From Ustilago trichophora (lineage: Eukaryota; Basidiomycota; Ustilaginomycetes; Ustilaginales; Ustilaginaceae), in assembly GCA_900323505.1 (NCBI GenBank), contig OOIN01000002.1:1054001-1118000 (forward strand): DNA of 64,000 nt, read 5' to 3'. Of this stretch, positions 51,101 through 58,956 are shown in pieces. The notes beneath the pieces are model-generated. The model did no database searches, had not been told where the DNA came from, and worked only from the letters and a program-made list of their open reading frames with translations. The position numbers were made by a program, and so were the translations under genes. How positions within the stretch are numbered: the first letter of the stretch is position 1; each line of letters starts with the position of its first letter.

Positions 51101-53033
51101 TGCCAATGGTCGATGGAATTTGCTCGACGAGCCCGAAATCGACGTTGACAAGGTTCCCGGCATTACTCTAAAAAAGGTAGTATTTCCCATCTCTTACGCC
51201 TCGAAGAAATGCACGGAAGCCGAGTCTAGATACTCTGCACATCTCGGAGAGCTTGTCGCAGCCAAGTTTGCCCTCACCCGTTTCTCAGCCTTCACCTTCG
51301 GCCAACCTGTCATCTTGGTAACCGATTGTATTGCGCTTCGAGATATTCTCCGCAACGACAAGATGCCCGTTGCTCACGCTCGATGGCGAGAACAATTGCT
51401 AGCTCACAATATTATAAGGGTCGAACATTGTGCTGGACGCCGACATCAGTTGGCACACGGTCTCTCCCATCGGCCGTCAGCCCCAGATGATGACAAACCT
51501 CTTGCTCCAGTCCTCCCGGATGACAGGGAGCTCTTAGCTTTGGCGGCGTTTTGTCCTGTCTACAACGCCTGCCTTGATCAACCTGCATCTGCCGATCTGT
51601 TCGTTGCTCCCATCGCCTATGAACCTCCCCCTTCTCTACAAGATGTTGTTGAACGATATCTCGTTATCGACAAAGAAGCTGGTCCACTCCTGGAACAATT
51701 CAAAGGTGACGAACTCGAGCCTATTCTCCGTTTCCTGCTCCTACTGGAAATGCCGAGCACTCAGGCACTTCGAGATAAGTTACAGAGACTGAAAAGGTAT
51801 TGGCTGGTGGATAGCAAACTGGTTTATGAACAAGATGGCCTCCTGCTTGACGTATTACCCCGTTCTCAGGGTATTCACAAGCTTGCGCGAGTACACCAAC
51901 TTGGACACGCTGGTATAAATATGTTGGTCAAGAAGCTACGATTGCAGGAGATGGTCACTTGGCCTAAGTTGTATGCCGACGCTAAGGAGGTTCTTAAGAC
52001 GTGTCAAGCCTGCCAACTCTATGGCCCACGATGTCGATCGCAAGTAGATCCCATTATCGTTGCTGCACCTATGGAAACCTGGGCAATGGACTTCGTCTCT
52101 CTGCCAACCTCTCATGGCAAGTCTAAGCTCTTGGTAATCGTCGACTACTTCTCTCGCTATCTATGGACTTTCCCACTCGCTCAAGCACGGGGAGTTGACG
52201 TCGTTGCAAGTCTCAAATCACTCCATGACAACCTATCGACCCTACCGTCCACCATTATCACTGACGGTGGAAGTCACTTTGATTGTGCAGAAGTCTACGA
52301 TTTCCTCACCGAGCATGGCGTCGATCAACACATTACTCCCGCTTATGCGCCCTGGGTCAATGGTCTAGTCGAACGTAACAATGGTCTAATCCTGCAAACT
52401 CTTCGTCGACTTTGTGCCGCAGCTGCGGTGGATGCTGTGTCTTCTCTTACCTTTCCATGGACGGAGCAACTCTCCACAGCTACGAGGGAGCTCAATCGAC
52501 GTCCCATTGCCGATCTCTCAAACCTCTCTCCCACGGAGCTCCTCTTTGGCTTCGTTATGGCTGACCGTACGCATGCCGCCAGTGCTACTCCAGAGCTGGC
52601 CGATGTGCAAATGCAACGAGCATTCATTGACGTCCGCCAGGTAGAAGCCTTGTCCACCCTCGAAGCTGCCCAAGCGATTAGGTCTGATAAGAGTAAGCCA
52701 CGATCTTCGGGAGCAGATATCAATCCTGGAGACCTCGTGCTAAGGCATCAGACTCTCTATGAGTCAACCTACTCAACACGTGCAAAACTCGCTCCAAAAT
52801 GGGTCGGACCGTTCATGGTAATGTCCAAAAAACGAAAGACTTATACCATTAAGAGTCTTGTCGATGGTAAAGAGGAAAGAGTTCATCTCGATTGCCTCAA
52901 ACGTTATTACCCGTCTACCACTTTGCTCCTCGAAATGTCCAACGATGGCGAGAGTGTTCCTGTCCATATCACCCGCACAGTGACAGAGGACATCCAAGCA
53001 GCACTCGCTGGAGAGGATGAGCTAAGAGATTAA
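48048..53033 (+). CDS. Gypsy Pol (protease, RT, RNase H, integrase) by -1 frameshift
   Basis: About 1,661 codons after the slip; the first in-frame alternative start codon is a GTG at 48138. The Pro/Ser-rich N-terminus has a 13-residue repeat. Protease-like region: AAVDEGAMVNTIS then TTTMLLGRPWKV. RT: LVHNYAPINHYMKDNS, FKGDGCAGFF, VMPFGFKVGPS, the catalytic box FWMDD, and CRFLHENITFCGQLIG. RNase H: FIVHSDWSAEGIGAVLLQQ. Integrase: zinc-binding HQLGHAG ... CQAC, then the catalytic triad in WAMDFVSLP, ITDGGSHFD and VNGLVERNN. GPF-type end near 52806. No internal stop. Unusual: DEG where proteases normally show D(S/T)G, and Trp in the RT box where Tyr or Phe is usual. Confidence 0.92.
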   Translation, partial: PVRPTFIIDPTRSAILSTLGPPSPSVASSPVVTSPATVSPLSSPSPVSVSVPGPVSVPHSVSVQPTPYVRQEHSLLPRASSHKGAPSLSGAGTTVGAMPPSLVEGRDSLLLGLSSECTLADAVEGTNTSPHKFAPLAKKKDDALVSHIQSLMQDDAPVSHIQSLMQIDAPVSHIPPVSCSLPTTPSVPPSPALRNGPGDSFGLGLAMSSLSDDRPSPSIGESPLSTTLPTTNPLRSISLGSQVPVETTSPTTPPPSPSISSPSSVVTPPLPESFVPPPPRRRSSPRPKVDLRALQHKAQASKNRLFTVAVHFTAASNSGDDFACIAAVDEGAMVNTISQSMVGAAGLQPSPSDIYLRMASGQVVQSLGVVKLLTTVQDIDGDKTDPVEIEYEVMPGTTTTMLLGRPWKVKVGALHFYELDLLFVPQYNSGSLFRRWARIIPTHQPANPHLVPDTPMTAVKLLIAAQPYASVAQLEALSYSDTVLDLSSLTLNDDLQEETEVTDDALDITPFDELVDADYKPTLSVRFELPVDEQELQDLQHRLPVTNDDPDYLASRARTHSRFRPYRVNGKLDDDSDERSERVLKNLLTRFGSVGSAAQRQHLAALLRAKHLAFAETTAECKQNMEVICDPILTSEPPPTKRRSKTQALSPPQKDFLHSKVRELLDNGFMVKIPENEVRWISETRIVPKPAAEIDSNVSLEELKLQANAALREAGLEHDESLPPPSIVKSPPTVEVAEGRYRLVHNYAPINHYMKDNSFIPGDIEVKASKFSGKQYLFKGDGCAGFFIMANSRLATLLSVTYVEDFGFVGYTVMPFGFKVGPSLYYRFITTAFGDLFDRDSDFWMDDVASGHQDFDSYFCWLRAFLDRAIDTGFTLSVQKCRFLHENITFCGQLIGLDGIRADPSRLKAILNWPTPKTVRELMTFRGVCSYLRSKVPDFAKVFAPLDSLTAGIVDYDDKLIDAWTPAHDAAFLRIKNALVNSRVLKEPRWDRPFIVHSDWSAEGIGAVLLQQYVMQKDANGRWNLLDEPEIDVDKVPGITLKKVVFPISYASKKCTEAESRYSAHLGELVAAKFALTRFSAFTFGQPVILVTDCIALRDILRNDKMPVAHARWREQLLAHNIIRVEHCAGRRHQLAHGLSHRPSAPDDDKPLAPVLPDDRELLALAAFCPVYNACLDQPASADLFVAPIAYEPPPSLQDVVERYLVIDKEAGPLLEQFKGDELEPILRFLLLLEMPSTQALRDKLQRLKRYWLVDSKLVYEQDGLLLDVLPRSQGIHKLARVHQLGHAGINMLVKKLRLQEMVTWPKLYADAKEVLKTCQACQLYGPRCRSQVDPIIVAAPMETWAMDFVSLPTSHGKSKLLVIVDYFSRYLWTFPLAQARGVDVVASLKSLHDNLSTLPSTIITDGGSHFDCAEVYDFLTEHGVDQHITPAYAPWVNGLVERNNGLILQTLRRLCAAAAVDAVSSLTFPWTEQLSTATRELNRRPIADLSNLSPTELLFGFVMADRTHAASATPELADVQMQRAFIDVRQVEALSTLEAAQAIRSDKSKPRSSGADINPGDLVLRHQTLYESTYSTRAKLAPKWVGPFMVMSKKRKTYTIKSLVDGKEERVHLDCLKRYYPSTTLLLEMSNDGESVPVHITRTVTEDIQAALAGEDELRD
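48469..48570 (+). repeat. 39-bp tandem repeat in Pol N-terminus
   Basis: About 2.6 copies of a 39-nt unit around gtgtcgcacatccagtctct encode a 13-aa repeat (SHIQSLMQDDAPV-like). Confidence 0.9.
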
Positions 53034-53274
53034 CTGCTCTATCTCTCACGAACAATACTTTCTTGTTACACCACCACTCTCGGTTATGGCCGTCAACTCT
53101 CATAGACAATATGTTCCGATTACAGTCTTGTTTCTTGCCTCGGTTGCTTTCTCTACACATCATACCCATTTTGTATCATACCCTCATTGGCCATGGGTTT
53201 CTTGTCTCGTTGTATCGCAGTTTCTCTTCTCTCTCTACCCGGCTTCGTCCCGAAGCCTTCTTTCTGAGAGGCAC
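53034..53274 (+). other. Gypsy region between pol and 3' LTR
   Basis: 241 bp. A polypurine tract should lie just before 53275; only a short purine-rich ctgagaggcac is seen there. Confidence 0.5.
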
Positions 53275-53660
53275 TGTCCCGAGTCGCGGTTATTTGCTAC
53301 TTGTTTTTGTCGCGGGTTTTTCTTTTTTTCCTTTTTTCCGATTTTCCAGATCCAGCCGATCTCCCGATCGCGCTCGATTTTATTCACAATTTTGTCGCGC
53401 GATAATTTTTCGCGATCACAGATCTGCCGATCTGGCAGATCTGTCCGATCTTTTCGATCACTGCAAATTTTTTCGTGAGCTACTCATCAAAAGTGGCCCG
53501 CGCGCTGCGCGCGCGCGTGTGTCAAATGCGATCAGTATCTCAGCTACCTCTTCCTTTAGCAATATCATCATCTTCTTTGTTTCCGACACCCAGGACCAAG
53601 CTTGGTTTGCCTTTCTTCTCGATCCTTTCCTCTGTTACTCAACAATACTAACTCATTACA
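53275..53660 (+). repeat. Gypsy 3' LTR
   Basis: 386 bp, one difference from the 5' copy by eye. Hairpin arms at 53418-53428 and 53434-53444. Confidence 0.95.
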
Positions 53661-53664
53661 CCGT
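53661..53664. repeat. 4-bp target site duplication, right
   Basis: CCGT directly after the 3' LTR, matching 45903-45906. Confidence 0.85.
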
Positions 53665-54658
53665 CACTCCACTGGTCTCGGCTCCTTTCGCGACGACAGC
53701 CTTTGTTGTCAACACCATCGAGAACAGTGTCAGCGAACTGCGTCAGCTGCTGCAGGACGACCTCCACCACGCCGTTCAGGGCTTGCAGGCCGCCATACAG
53801 GCTGCCGCCGCCTCATCATCGCAGATAGCTTCCCACTCGCCGTCGCACTCCACCCCTTCGGTACCCGCCCCTTCAGCCAGCACGTCGGCCGTTGTCCTAC
53901 CTCAACCGGCCTTACCAGCTCCTCCCGGTGAGTACCAGACCGGCTGCCGTTACACCTGGATCCCGCCCGAGCTTGTTGACAAGGTCCACAGCGACACCAT
54001 CACCGTCTACGAACTCCCAAAGCTCGCCAACCCGGCTTGGCCAAGCATGGTAGTTGACGAGGAGGCCTCCGAGGTCTTCATCAACAGCTTCAAACTCAGC
54101 AAGCGGGCCGGCTCGTCGACCTCAAACAAGGGCTTCCTTCGAGCTGTACCGACGTTCGAAGTCTTTACGAAGATCTGGTTCATCTACACCTCGCTGCGTG
54201 CTGCCAGCTCGCCAGACCGCGACCTGCCAATCGGCCTGGGCCGCTTCTTCCTGCACGTTGCCGAGCAGCAGGCTGTCTACCCGTGGGAGCGTGTCGTCGA
54301 CTACATCGTCACCCTCTGCACCGCCCGTCTGGGACGAGCGTCGGCAGCCGAGTGGGCGCACTGCGACAGCGAGCTCAACAACTCGCACTTCCTGGGCATT
54401 GCCACCAAGCAGACGTCCAAGCCGGCAGCATCCACGTCGACCAAGCGCCCACGCAAAGACGACCCGCGTCGCGCTGAGGTCTGCACGTCTTGGAACAATG
54501 GTAGGTGCGTCGGCACCACCGAACGGCCTTGCGTGCGCCGGCACATCTGCCGTTTCTGCAACGGCAAGCACATGGGCAAGGAATGTCCCCGACAGCCCAA
54601 CCACGACGCCACCTCCACCAACACCAGCTCTAAGGCCGTCAAGTCGAGCCTCAACTAG
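53665..54658 (+). pseudogene. Ngaro gag-like ORF, 3' part
   Basis: Remainder of the interrupted gag-like gene (about 331 codons, stop TAG 54656-54658). A helical segment (NTIENSVSELRQLLQDD) is followed by a Ser/Pro linker, then a capsid-like core (WIPPELVDKVHSDTITVYEL; FTKIWFIYTSLRAA) and a C-terminal Cys/His region (CTSWNNGRC ... CVRRHICRFC ... HMGKEC) like the zinc modules of DIRS-class Gag. The 7,758 bp of insert plus duplication is divisible by three and the codon at the junction is preserved, so both halves belong to one former ORF of about 426 aa. The 3' LTR is also open in this frame. Confidence 0.85.
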
Positions 54659-55187
54659 TGAGTCCACACCACTCAGTTGACGGCCTGCCCGCTTGACCCA
54701 GCCCCGCGACCTCACAGCCTGCCCAGCAGCATGTGGGTTGTTGCTCAGTGGCACACCCCGACTCCGGAACGATGCTACCGCCTTGGGTCTGTCGTCGATC
54801 TCCACAGCAGCCGACACCTCTCCGTCTCTGTCCCGTGACGGCGCAGCCTGGGCCCCAGCGTGCGCCGTGTCACTCAGCGACAGCTCCCGATCCCGGCCAG
54901 ACACAGCGACAGCCAGGCTGTCCCGTCTGCCCACCGCGGTCGCCCTTCATCCCCAGCAGCCCCGTGACCACGCAGCCTGCCAGTCAGCGTGCGTGACGTC
55001 CCACAGCGGCCCCCTCGAGCCCCAGTCGTCGCCGCCTAGCGCATACTTGTCGACTACAGCGGCTCCTCACCAGCCGACCGCGGCAGGCGAGTCACTAGAC
55101 CCTCTGCTCGTTCCGTCGGCTGACCAGTCTCTAACCTCTCTGCAGGCTCTCCAGTCCTACCGCCCACCAGCCCGCCCCAACACCACC
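54659..55187 (+). repeat. gag-pol spacer with 130-bp degenerate tandem repeats
   Basis: Three diverged copies start at about 54701, 54831 and 54961, each opening CCCCGYGAC...CAGCCTG. In the RT frame they read as protein repeats ([33 protein letters not shown]). The RT frame is open from 54681 after a TGA, but its first ATG is at 55188. Confidence 0.7.
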
Positions 55188-58022
55188 ATGGTCGAGCCCA
55201 TCTTTTCGCCATCGTCCCAGCCTGCGCGACACGGCTCTATCCAGGCATCAGTCGACGCCTGGCAGGTAGCGCTAGCCGACTACCCCAACCGAGCCTTTGT
55301 CGACCAACTTCTTGGCGCCATACGGCACGGCATCCTCATCGGGTACTCTGGTCCCCTTCGACACAGCAGCCGCTTCGGCACCGTCAAGAACCTACCGATG
55401 GATGCCGTCGGCGCAGCGCACGTGCGAGCCGAGCTTGCAGCCCGCCTGGAAGAAGGTCGCATCGTCACGGTCGAACCGCACACCTGTCGCCTCGTCTGCT
55501 CACCGGTGGGCACAGTCCCCAAACCACGGTCGACAAAGCTGCGCACTATTCATCATTTGTCGCACCCTCGCCGACCGGTAACAGGCCAACTTCCAGCCGT
55601 CAACGATGGCATCACCCCCCACTTCACCGCCATCCGCTACGCCACGCTGGCTCCGATCCTGTCCTTTGTCCGAGATAACCCAGGCTGCCGCCTATGGAAG
55701 AGCGACCTCACCGACGCCTTTCGACACATCGTGACGGCCTGGGACAACGCCCGTCTCCTTGGCCTTAGCTTCGACGGCCTCTACTACATGGAGACGGGTC
55801 TCACCTTCGGCGGACGCAGCGCACCGTGGCTCTTCAATCTCTTCGCAGAGTCTCTCCACTGGGTCGTCCAGTCGACTACCAACCACCCAGTCGAGCACTA
55901 CCTCAACGACTTCTTTGGCGTCACGCCGTCCTCTGCCGCAGCCGGGCTCCCTCTTCACGCTCTCGCGCTAGCCTGTCGTGCCTTTGGTCTCCAGCTCGCC
56001 CCCTCCAAGACGTCGTGGAACCAGACACGCCTGGAAATCTTGGGCATCGAAGTCAACACTATTCAGCAGACGGTCGGCATCACTGTCGAGCGGCGACAGC
56101 GCATTCTGGACGCCATCAATCACCTTCTGTCACGTCGGTCCGCCCGTCTCCTGGACTGGCAACGCATTGCCGGACTCCTGCAGTTCGTCACGCAGGTTGT
56201 CCTGCAGGGCAAGGCCTTCCTGCGACGACTCTACGACGCCTCCAAGGCGGCACACCGCCAACCCCTCAATCTTCGCCGGATCTGCCGTCCGGCAGCGGCC
56301 GAACTGCGATGGTGGCGGGCCACTCTTCAGTCCTGGCCAGGTCACTCCCTGCTCCAGCCGTCACCTCTCGTCGTCGAGCACGTCTGGACGGACGCCTCCA
56401 AGCGAGGCTACGGCGCCCACTGGGGCCTGATGACGTCGCCGTCGGCCGTATGGTGCAAGGAAGTCCCCAAACGCCATCGCGGTAAGGACATCCGCTTCCA
56501 CGAGGCGCTTGCTGTGCTGGACGCCTTGCGAACCTTTTCCCCCCTTTGGGACGGCCCTCGCCTAGTTGTCATCCACGTCGACAACACTAACGTCAAATAC
56601 GAGCTCCGTTCCGGCCGGTCTCGGGATCCCCTCACGCAGACACTTCTGCGTGAGATCTTCGGCTTATGTTTCCGCCTCCAACTCACCCTCCACCCTGTCC
56701 GCGTGGCGTCGGAGGACAACCACCTGGCTGACCTCCTTTCTCACCGCCGTTTTGCCCTCATCCTGCAGCGTTTTCCAAGGGCTCATCAGCTCCTCTTCCC
56801 AGTGGCACCCGCCACGCCCCACCACTGTCCTTTGTCGCCGCTACTGGCTGCTCCACTGCCGCCGCCGCGTTCATATGGCGTGGTCTCGCCGAGTCCAGTC
56901 GTCGACGTAGCTCTGGTGTCCCAGGTCGCTACGCCGCCTTTATCGCACGACGCTTTGGGCACAACGCCACCGCCTACCCCGCGTCTGACCTGTACCTCAC
57001 CAAGTGGGTCTGCGACATGGCCCGGTCGAAGCCGTACCATAGCGTCAAGCACGAGCTTGACGCTCTCAGATCATGGCATGTCGACTTGGGCCTCAGCCTC
57101 GACGGTTTTGGACAAGGACGCCTCGAGCGCGCAGTCTGCGGCATCAAACGGACGCTCGGCCTCCGCCCTGCCGCGTCGAAGTTGCCGATTACCCTCCCTC
57201 TCCTTCGTGCCATCCTGGAGGAGCTACCGCGTTCGTCCGCCCTCACCCCTTGGGACCGCCAGGTCGTCGCTGCCGCCTTCGCTGTGTCATTCGCTTGCTT
57301 CTTACGCTGCGGCGAGGTCACCTGGGATGCGGCCAACCCCACCAACCTGCTTGTGGGATCGGTCACTTGGCACGACAACTATGCCATCCTCCTCCTCCCC
57401 TCGTCCAAAACGGACCCATTCCGACTCGGCGCTCCCTTGGTCGTCCCTCGCGTCGGCGGCGTCGAATGCCCCTACTCGGCGCTCCGTCTCATCTGCCCAG
57501 CTGGCCGTCACGCCACAGCGCCGCTCTTTGGTCTCCAGGACGGCCATCGACCTCTCACTCGGTCGATCTTTCTCCACCACCTGCGACAGGCCATCTCTCG
57601 CCTTCAGCTCGACGTCCGGCAGTACGCAGGCCACTCGTTCCGCCGGGGGGCAGCGACGTGGGCGGCGTCGCAGGGTGTTGACACCGACACCATCAAGCTA
57701 CTGGGGCGCTGGAATTCCGACTGCTACCGGCGCTACGTCGACCGTACCGCCACTGAGCGTCGCACCATGGTCGCCTCCGCCCTGTACCGCGTCCGACATG
57801 GTCCTCTGGTCCCCGTTGACGCCTCCTGGCGGGACCCCGTCCTTTAGCCTGGGCGGTGCCTCCACGGCCCCTCTGTCGCAACCGCTACCTGCTGCGCAGG
57901 CGACGCGACAGTCCTTTGGCGGGCCGGGAGCCTCCTGCGAGCTCAAGGACCTCACGGGTCTCTTGCCTGCAATCTATGCTAATGTCTCAGGTCTCTCGCA
58001 CGAGTGTGTATTGCCTCGATAG
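55188..58022 (+). CDS. Ngaro reverse transcriptase/RNase H
   Basis: DIRS-class RT-RNase H from the first ATG (55188); the frame stays open to 58022, but recognisable homology stops near 56800. RT blocks: [51 protein letters not shown], then HYLNDFFGV, where YxDD-type enzymes have YLDD (AAC at 55905-55907), and LEILGIEV. RNase H blocks: [53 protein letters not shown], all intact. The distal part after about 56800 overlaps the recombinase frame and is probably not a conserved domain. The Asp-to-Asn change suggests this copy's RT is inactive. Confidence 0.85.
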   Translation: MVEPIFSPSSQPARHGSIQASVDAWQVALADYPNRAFVDQLLGAIRHGILIGYSGPLRHSSRFGTVKNLPMDAVGAAHVRAELAARLEEGRIVTVEPHTCRLVCSPVGTVPKPRSTKLRTIHHLSHPRRPVTGQLPAVNDGITPHFTAIRYATLAPILSFVRDNPGCRLWKSDLTDAFRHIVTAWDNARLLGLSFDGLYYMETGLTFGGRSAPWLFNLFAESLHWVVQSTTNHPVEHYLNDFFGVTPSSAAAGLPLHALALACRAFGLQLAPSKTSWNQTRLEILGIEVNTIQQTVGITVERRQRILDAINHLLSRRSARLLDWQRIAGLLQFVTQVVLQGKAFLRRLYDASKAAHRQPLNLRRICRPAAAELRWWRATLQSWPGHSLLQPSPLVVEHVWTDASKRGYGAHWGLMTSPSAVWCKEVPKRHRGKDIRFHEALAVLDALRTFSPLWDGPRLVVIHVDNTNVKYELRSGRSRDPLTQTLLREIFGLCFRLQLTLHPVRVASEDNHLADLLSHRRFALILQRFPRAHQLLFPVAPATPHHCPLSPLLAAPLPPPRSYGVVSPSPVVDVALVSQVATPPLSHDALGTTPPPTPRLTCTSPSGSATWPGRSRTIASSTSLTLSDHGMSTWASASTVLDKDASSAQSAASNGRSASALPRRSCRLPSLSFVPSWRSYRVRPPSPLGTARSSLPPSLCHSLASYAAARSPGMRPTPPTCLWDRSLGTTTMPSSSSPRPKRTHSDSALPWSSLASAASNAPTRRSVSSAQLAVTPQRRSLVSRTAIDLSLGRSFSTTCDRPSLAFSSTSGSTQATRSAGGQRRGRRRRVLTPTPSSYWGAGIPTATGATSTVPPLSVAPWSPPPCTASDMVLWSPLTPPGGTPSFSLGGASTAPLSQPLPAAQATRQSFGGPGASCELKDLTGLLPAIYANVSGLSHECVLPR
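56732..57847 (+). CDS. Ngaro tyrosine recombinase
   Basis: Frame open from 56732 (after a TGA at 56729-56731) to the TAG at 57845-57847, up to 371 aa; the only useful ATG is at 57017. Tyrosine recombinase/phage integrase catalytic residues are in order: Arg in FLRCGEVTW, His and Arg in [11 protein letters not shown], Trp in LLGRWNSD and the nucleophile Tyr in CYRRYVD. The N-terminal core-binding part ([23 protein letters not shown] ... [11 protein letters not shown]) looks coding upstream of the ATG. The frame is -1 relative to RT/RNase H and overlaps it, so expression by frameshift or internal initiation is likely. This enzyme would integrate a circular DNA copy. No damage seen. Confidence 0.85.
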   Translation, partial: PPFSPPFCPHPAAFSKGSSAPLPSGTRHAPPLSFVAATGCSTAAAAFIWRGLAESSRRRSSGVPGRYAAFIARRFGHNATAYPASDLYLTKWVCDMARSKPYHSVKHELDALRSWHVDLGLSLDGFGQGRLERAVCGIKRTLGLRPAASKLPITLPLLRAILEELPRSSALTPWDRQVVAAAFAVSFACFLRCGEVTWDAANPTNLLVGSVTWHDNYAILLLPSSKTDPFRLGAPLVVPRVGGVECPYSALRLICPAGRHATAPLFGLQDGHRPLTRSIFLHHLRQAISRLQLDVRQYAGHSFRRGAATWAASQGVDTDTIKLLGRWNSDCYRRYVDRTATERRTMVASALYRVRHGPLVPVDASWRDPVL

Positions 58023-58033
58023 GTCAGACGGGA
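57918..58033 (+). repeat. Ngaro split direct repeat B1
   Basis: 116 bp, one mismatch with 58272-58387 (C at 57925, T at 58279). Directly abuts A2. Confidence 0.95.
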
Positions 58034-58210
58034 TGCATCACGTGGTATAGAGGGCGTGCGCGTCTGGGCTGAGCCTATCGGCCGTATCCTCTCTCACATG
58101 CTACGTGTCGCTCTCTAATCTCATTTGTGCTCCTCACGTAGCCTGTCTCTTCTCCACCATCTTGTTTCTTTGAGCCAACAGCGCATATCGCTTGTTGGCG
58201 GCAGCTCTTT
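58034..58210 (+). repeat. Ngaro split direct repeat A2
   Basis: 177 bp, identical by eye to A1. Followed by 61 bp of unique sequence before B2. Confidence 0.95.
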
Positions 58211-58271
58211 CGCCCACCCTGTATCTCCACACCCTTGCCGCTCGTTCCTGCGCTCGACCGGCCCCTCTCAC

Positions 58272-58387
58272 GGCGGGCTGGGAGCCTCCTGCGAGCTCAA
58301 GGACCTCACGGGTCTCTTGCCTGCAATCTATGCTAATGTCTCAGGTCTCTCGCACGAGTGTGTATTGCCTCGATAGGTCAGACGGGA
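58272..58387 (+). repeat. Ngaro split direct repeat B2 (right end)
   Basis: 116 bp copy of B1. Similarity stops at 58387, which I take as the right end of the element. Confidence 0.93.
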
Positions 58388-58956
58388 AGGCTGCTACACC
58401 TCGCTTCGTACTGTACGTACCCCTCGAGGGAAAGATCACCATCAAACTTTTGACAATCTATCTCCCTCTTCAACCCTCCTTTTTAAAAATCTCTAAGCTT
58501 TCAGTAACCATCCATCTCCCCTCCCTTCTCTCCACACACACCCTCTCTACCCTGCCACACAAGCAGAACCCTCACACTCCCCCCATGTGAAAGCAGTATC
58601 AAAAGAATCTTTCATCCAGAAACGAAAGAAAAAGCTTACAAATGGGCATAGAGCACATAAAAACATGAAAAGAGGGGAAAACAAAAGAAAGAGGCAAGGG
58701 GGCGGGGTATGAAGGGCCACAGTACGTGCAACGTCAAAAGTTCAAGATGAAGGGGTCGCACGGCGGCGGTATCAAATAGGGAAACAAAAGGGTCGGCCGC
58801 ATATCCCTACAAATACGAGTGGGAGGGCGCGTGAAGCGAAAGGATTAGAGCGATACGCTAGGGTTAAAGAGCCACGACGTGTGTTGAGGGTCGATTGGAC
58901 TTGAGAATCCAAGATTTGTGAGCCTGCGTTTTCCAAAGAGCAAACAGACTGTGGAT
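58388..58956. other. Intergenic region between Ngaro and SUR7-family gene
   Basis: 569 bp. The left half is pyrimidine-rich and the right half A/G-rich. It contains the 3' flank of the SUR7-family gene. No gene recognised. Confidence 0.55.

Larger units (their letters stand above)
45907..53660 (+). mobile_element. Complete Ty3/Gypsy LTR retrotransposon nested in Ngaro gag
   Basis: 7,754 bp with 386-bp LTRs (TGTCCC...TTACA) that differ at one base by eye (T at 46043, C at the matching site). It is flanked by CCGT duplications. Order is LTR, PBS, gag, pol (PR-RT-RH-IN), LTR; RT before IN places it in Ty3/Gypsy. Both ORFs are uninterrupted. gag and pol are in different frames and linked by a -1 frameshift signal at 48042-48108. 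The integrase tail shows a GPF/Y-like stretch (GPFMVMSKKRKTYTIK) but no chromodomain. Near-identical LTRs and intact ORFs argue for a recent, possibly still mobile copy. Confidence 0.95.
45417..58387 (+). mobile_element. Ngaro/DIRS-class tyrosine-recombinase retrotransposon, interrupted
   Basis: Outer element of the nest. It has the split direct repeat order A1 (45417-45593), internal ORFs, B1 (57918-58033), A2 (58034-58210), B2 (58272-58387), which is the diagnostic plan of Ngaro-type elements. ORFs are a gag-like protein, an RT/RNase H polyprotein and a tyrosine recombinase, all on the plus strand. No integrase of the DDE type belongs to it and no LTRs. Removing the nested Gypsy copy and one 4-bp duplication leaves 5,213 bp. 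It inserted 188 bp downstream of the MIT-gene stop, next to a GA microsatellite. This copy is broken in gag and has a changed RT catalytic box, so it is probably immobile alone. Confidence 0.9.
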
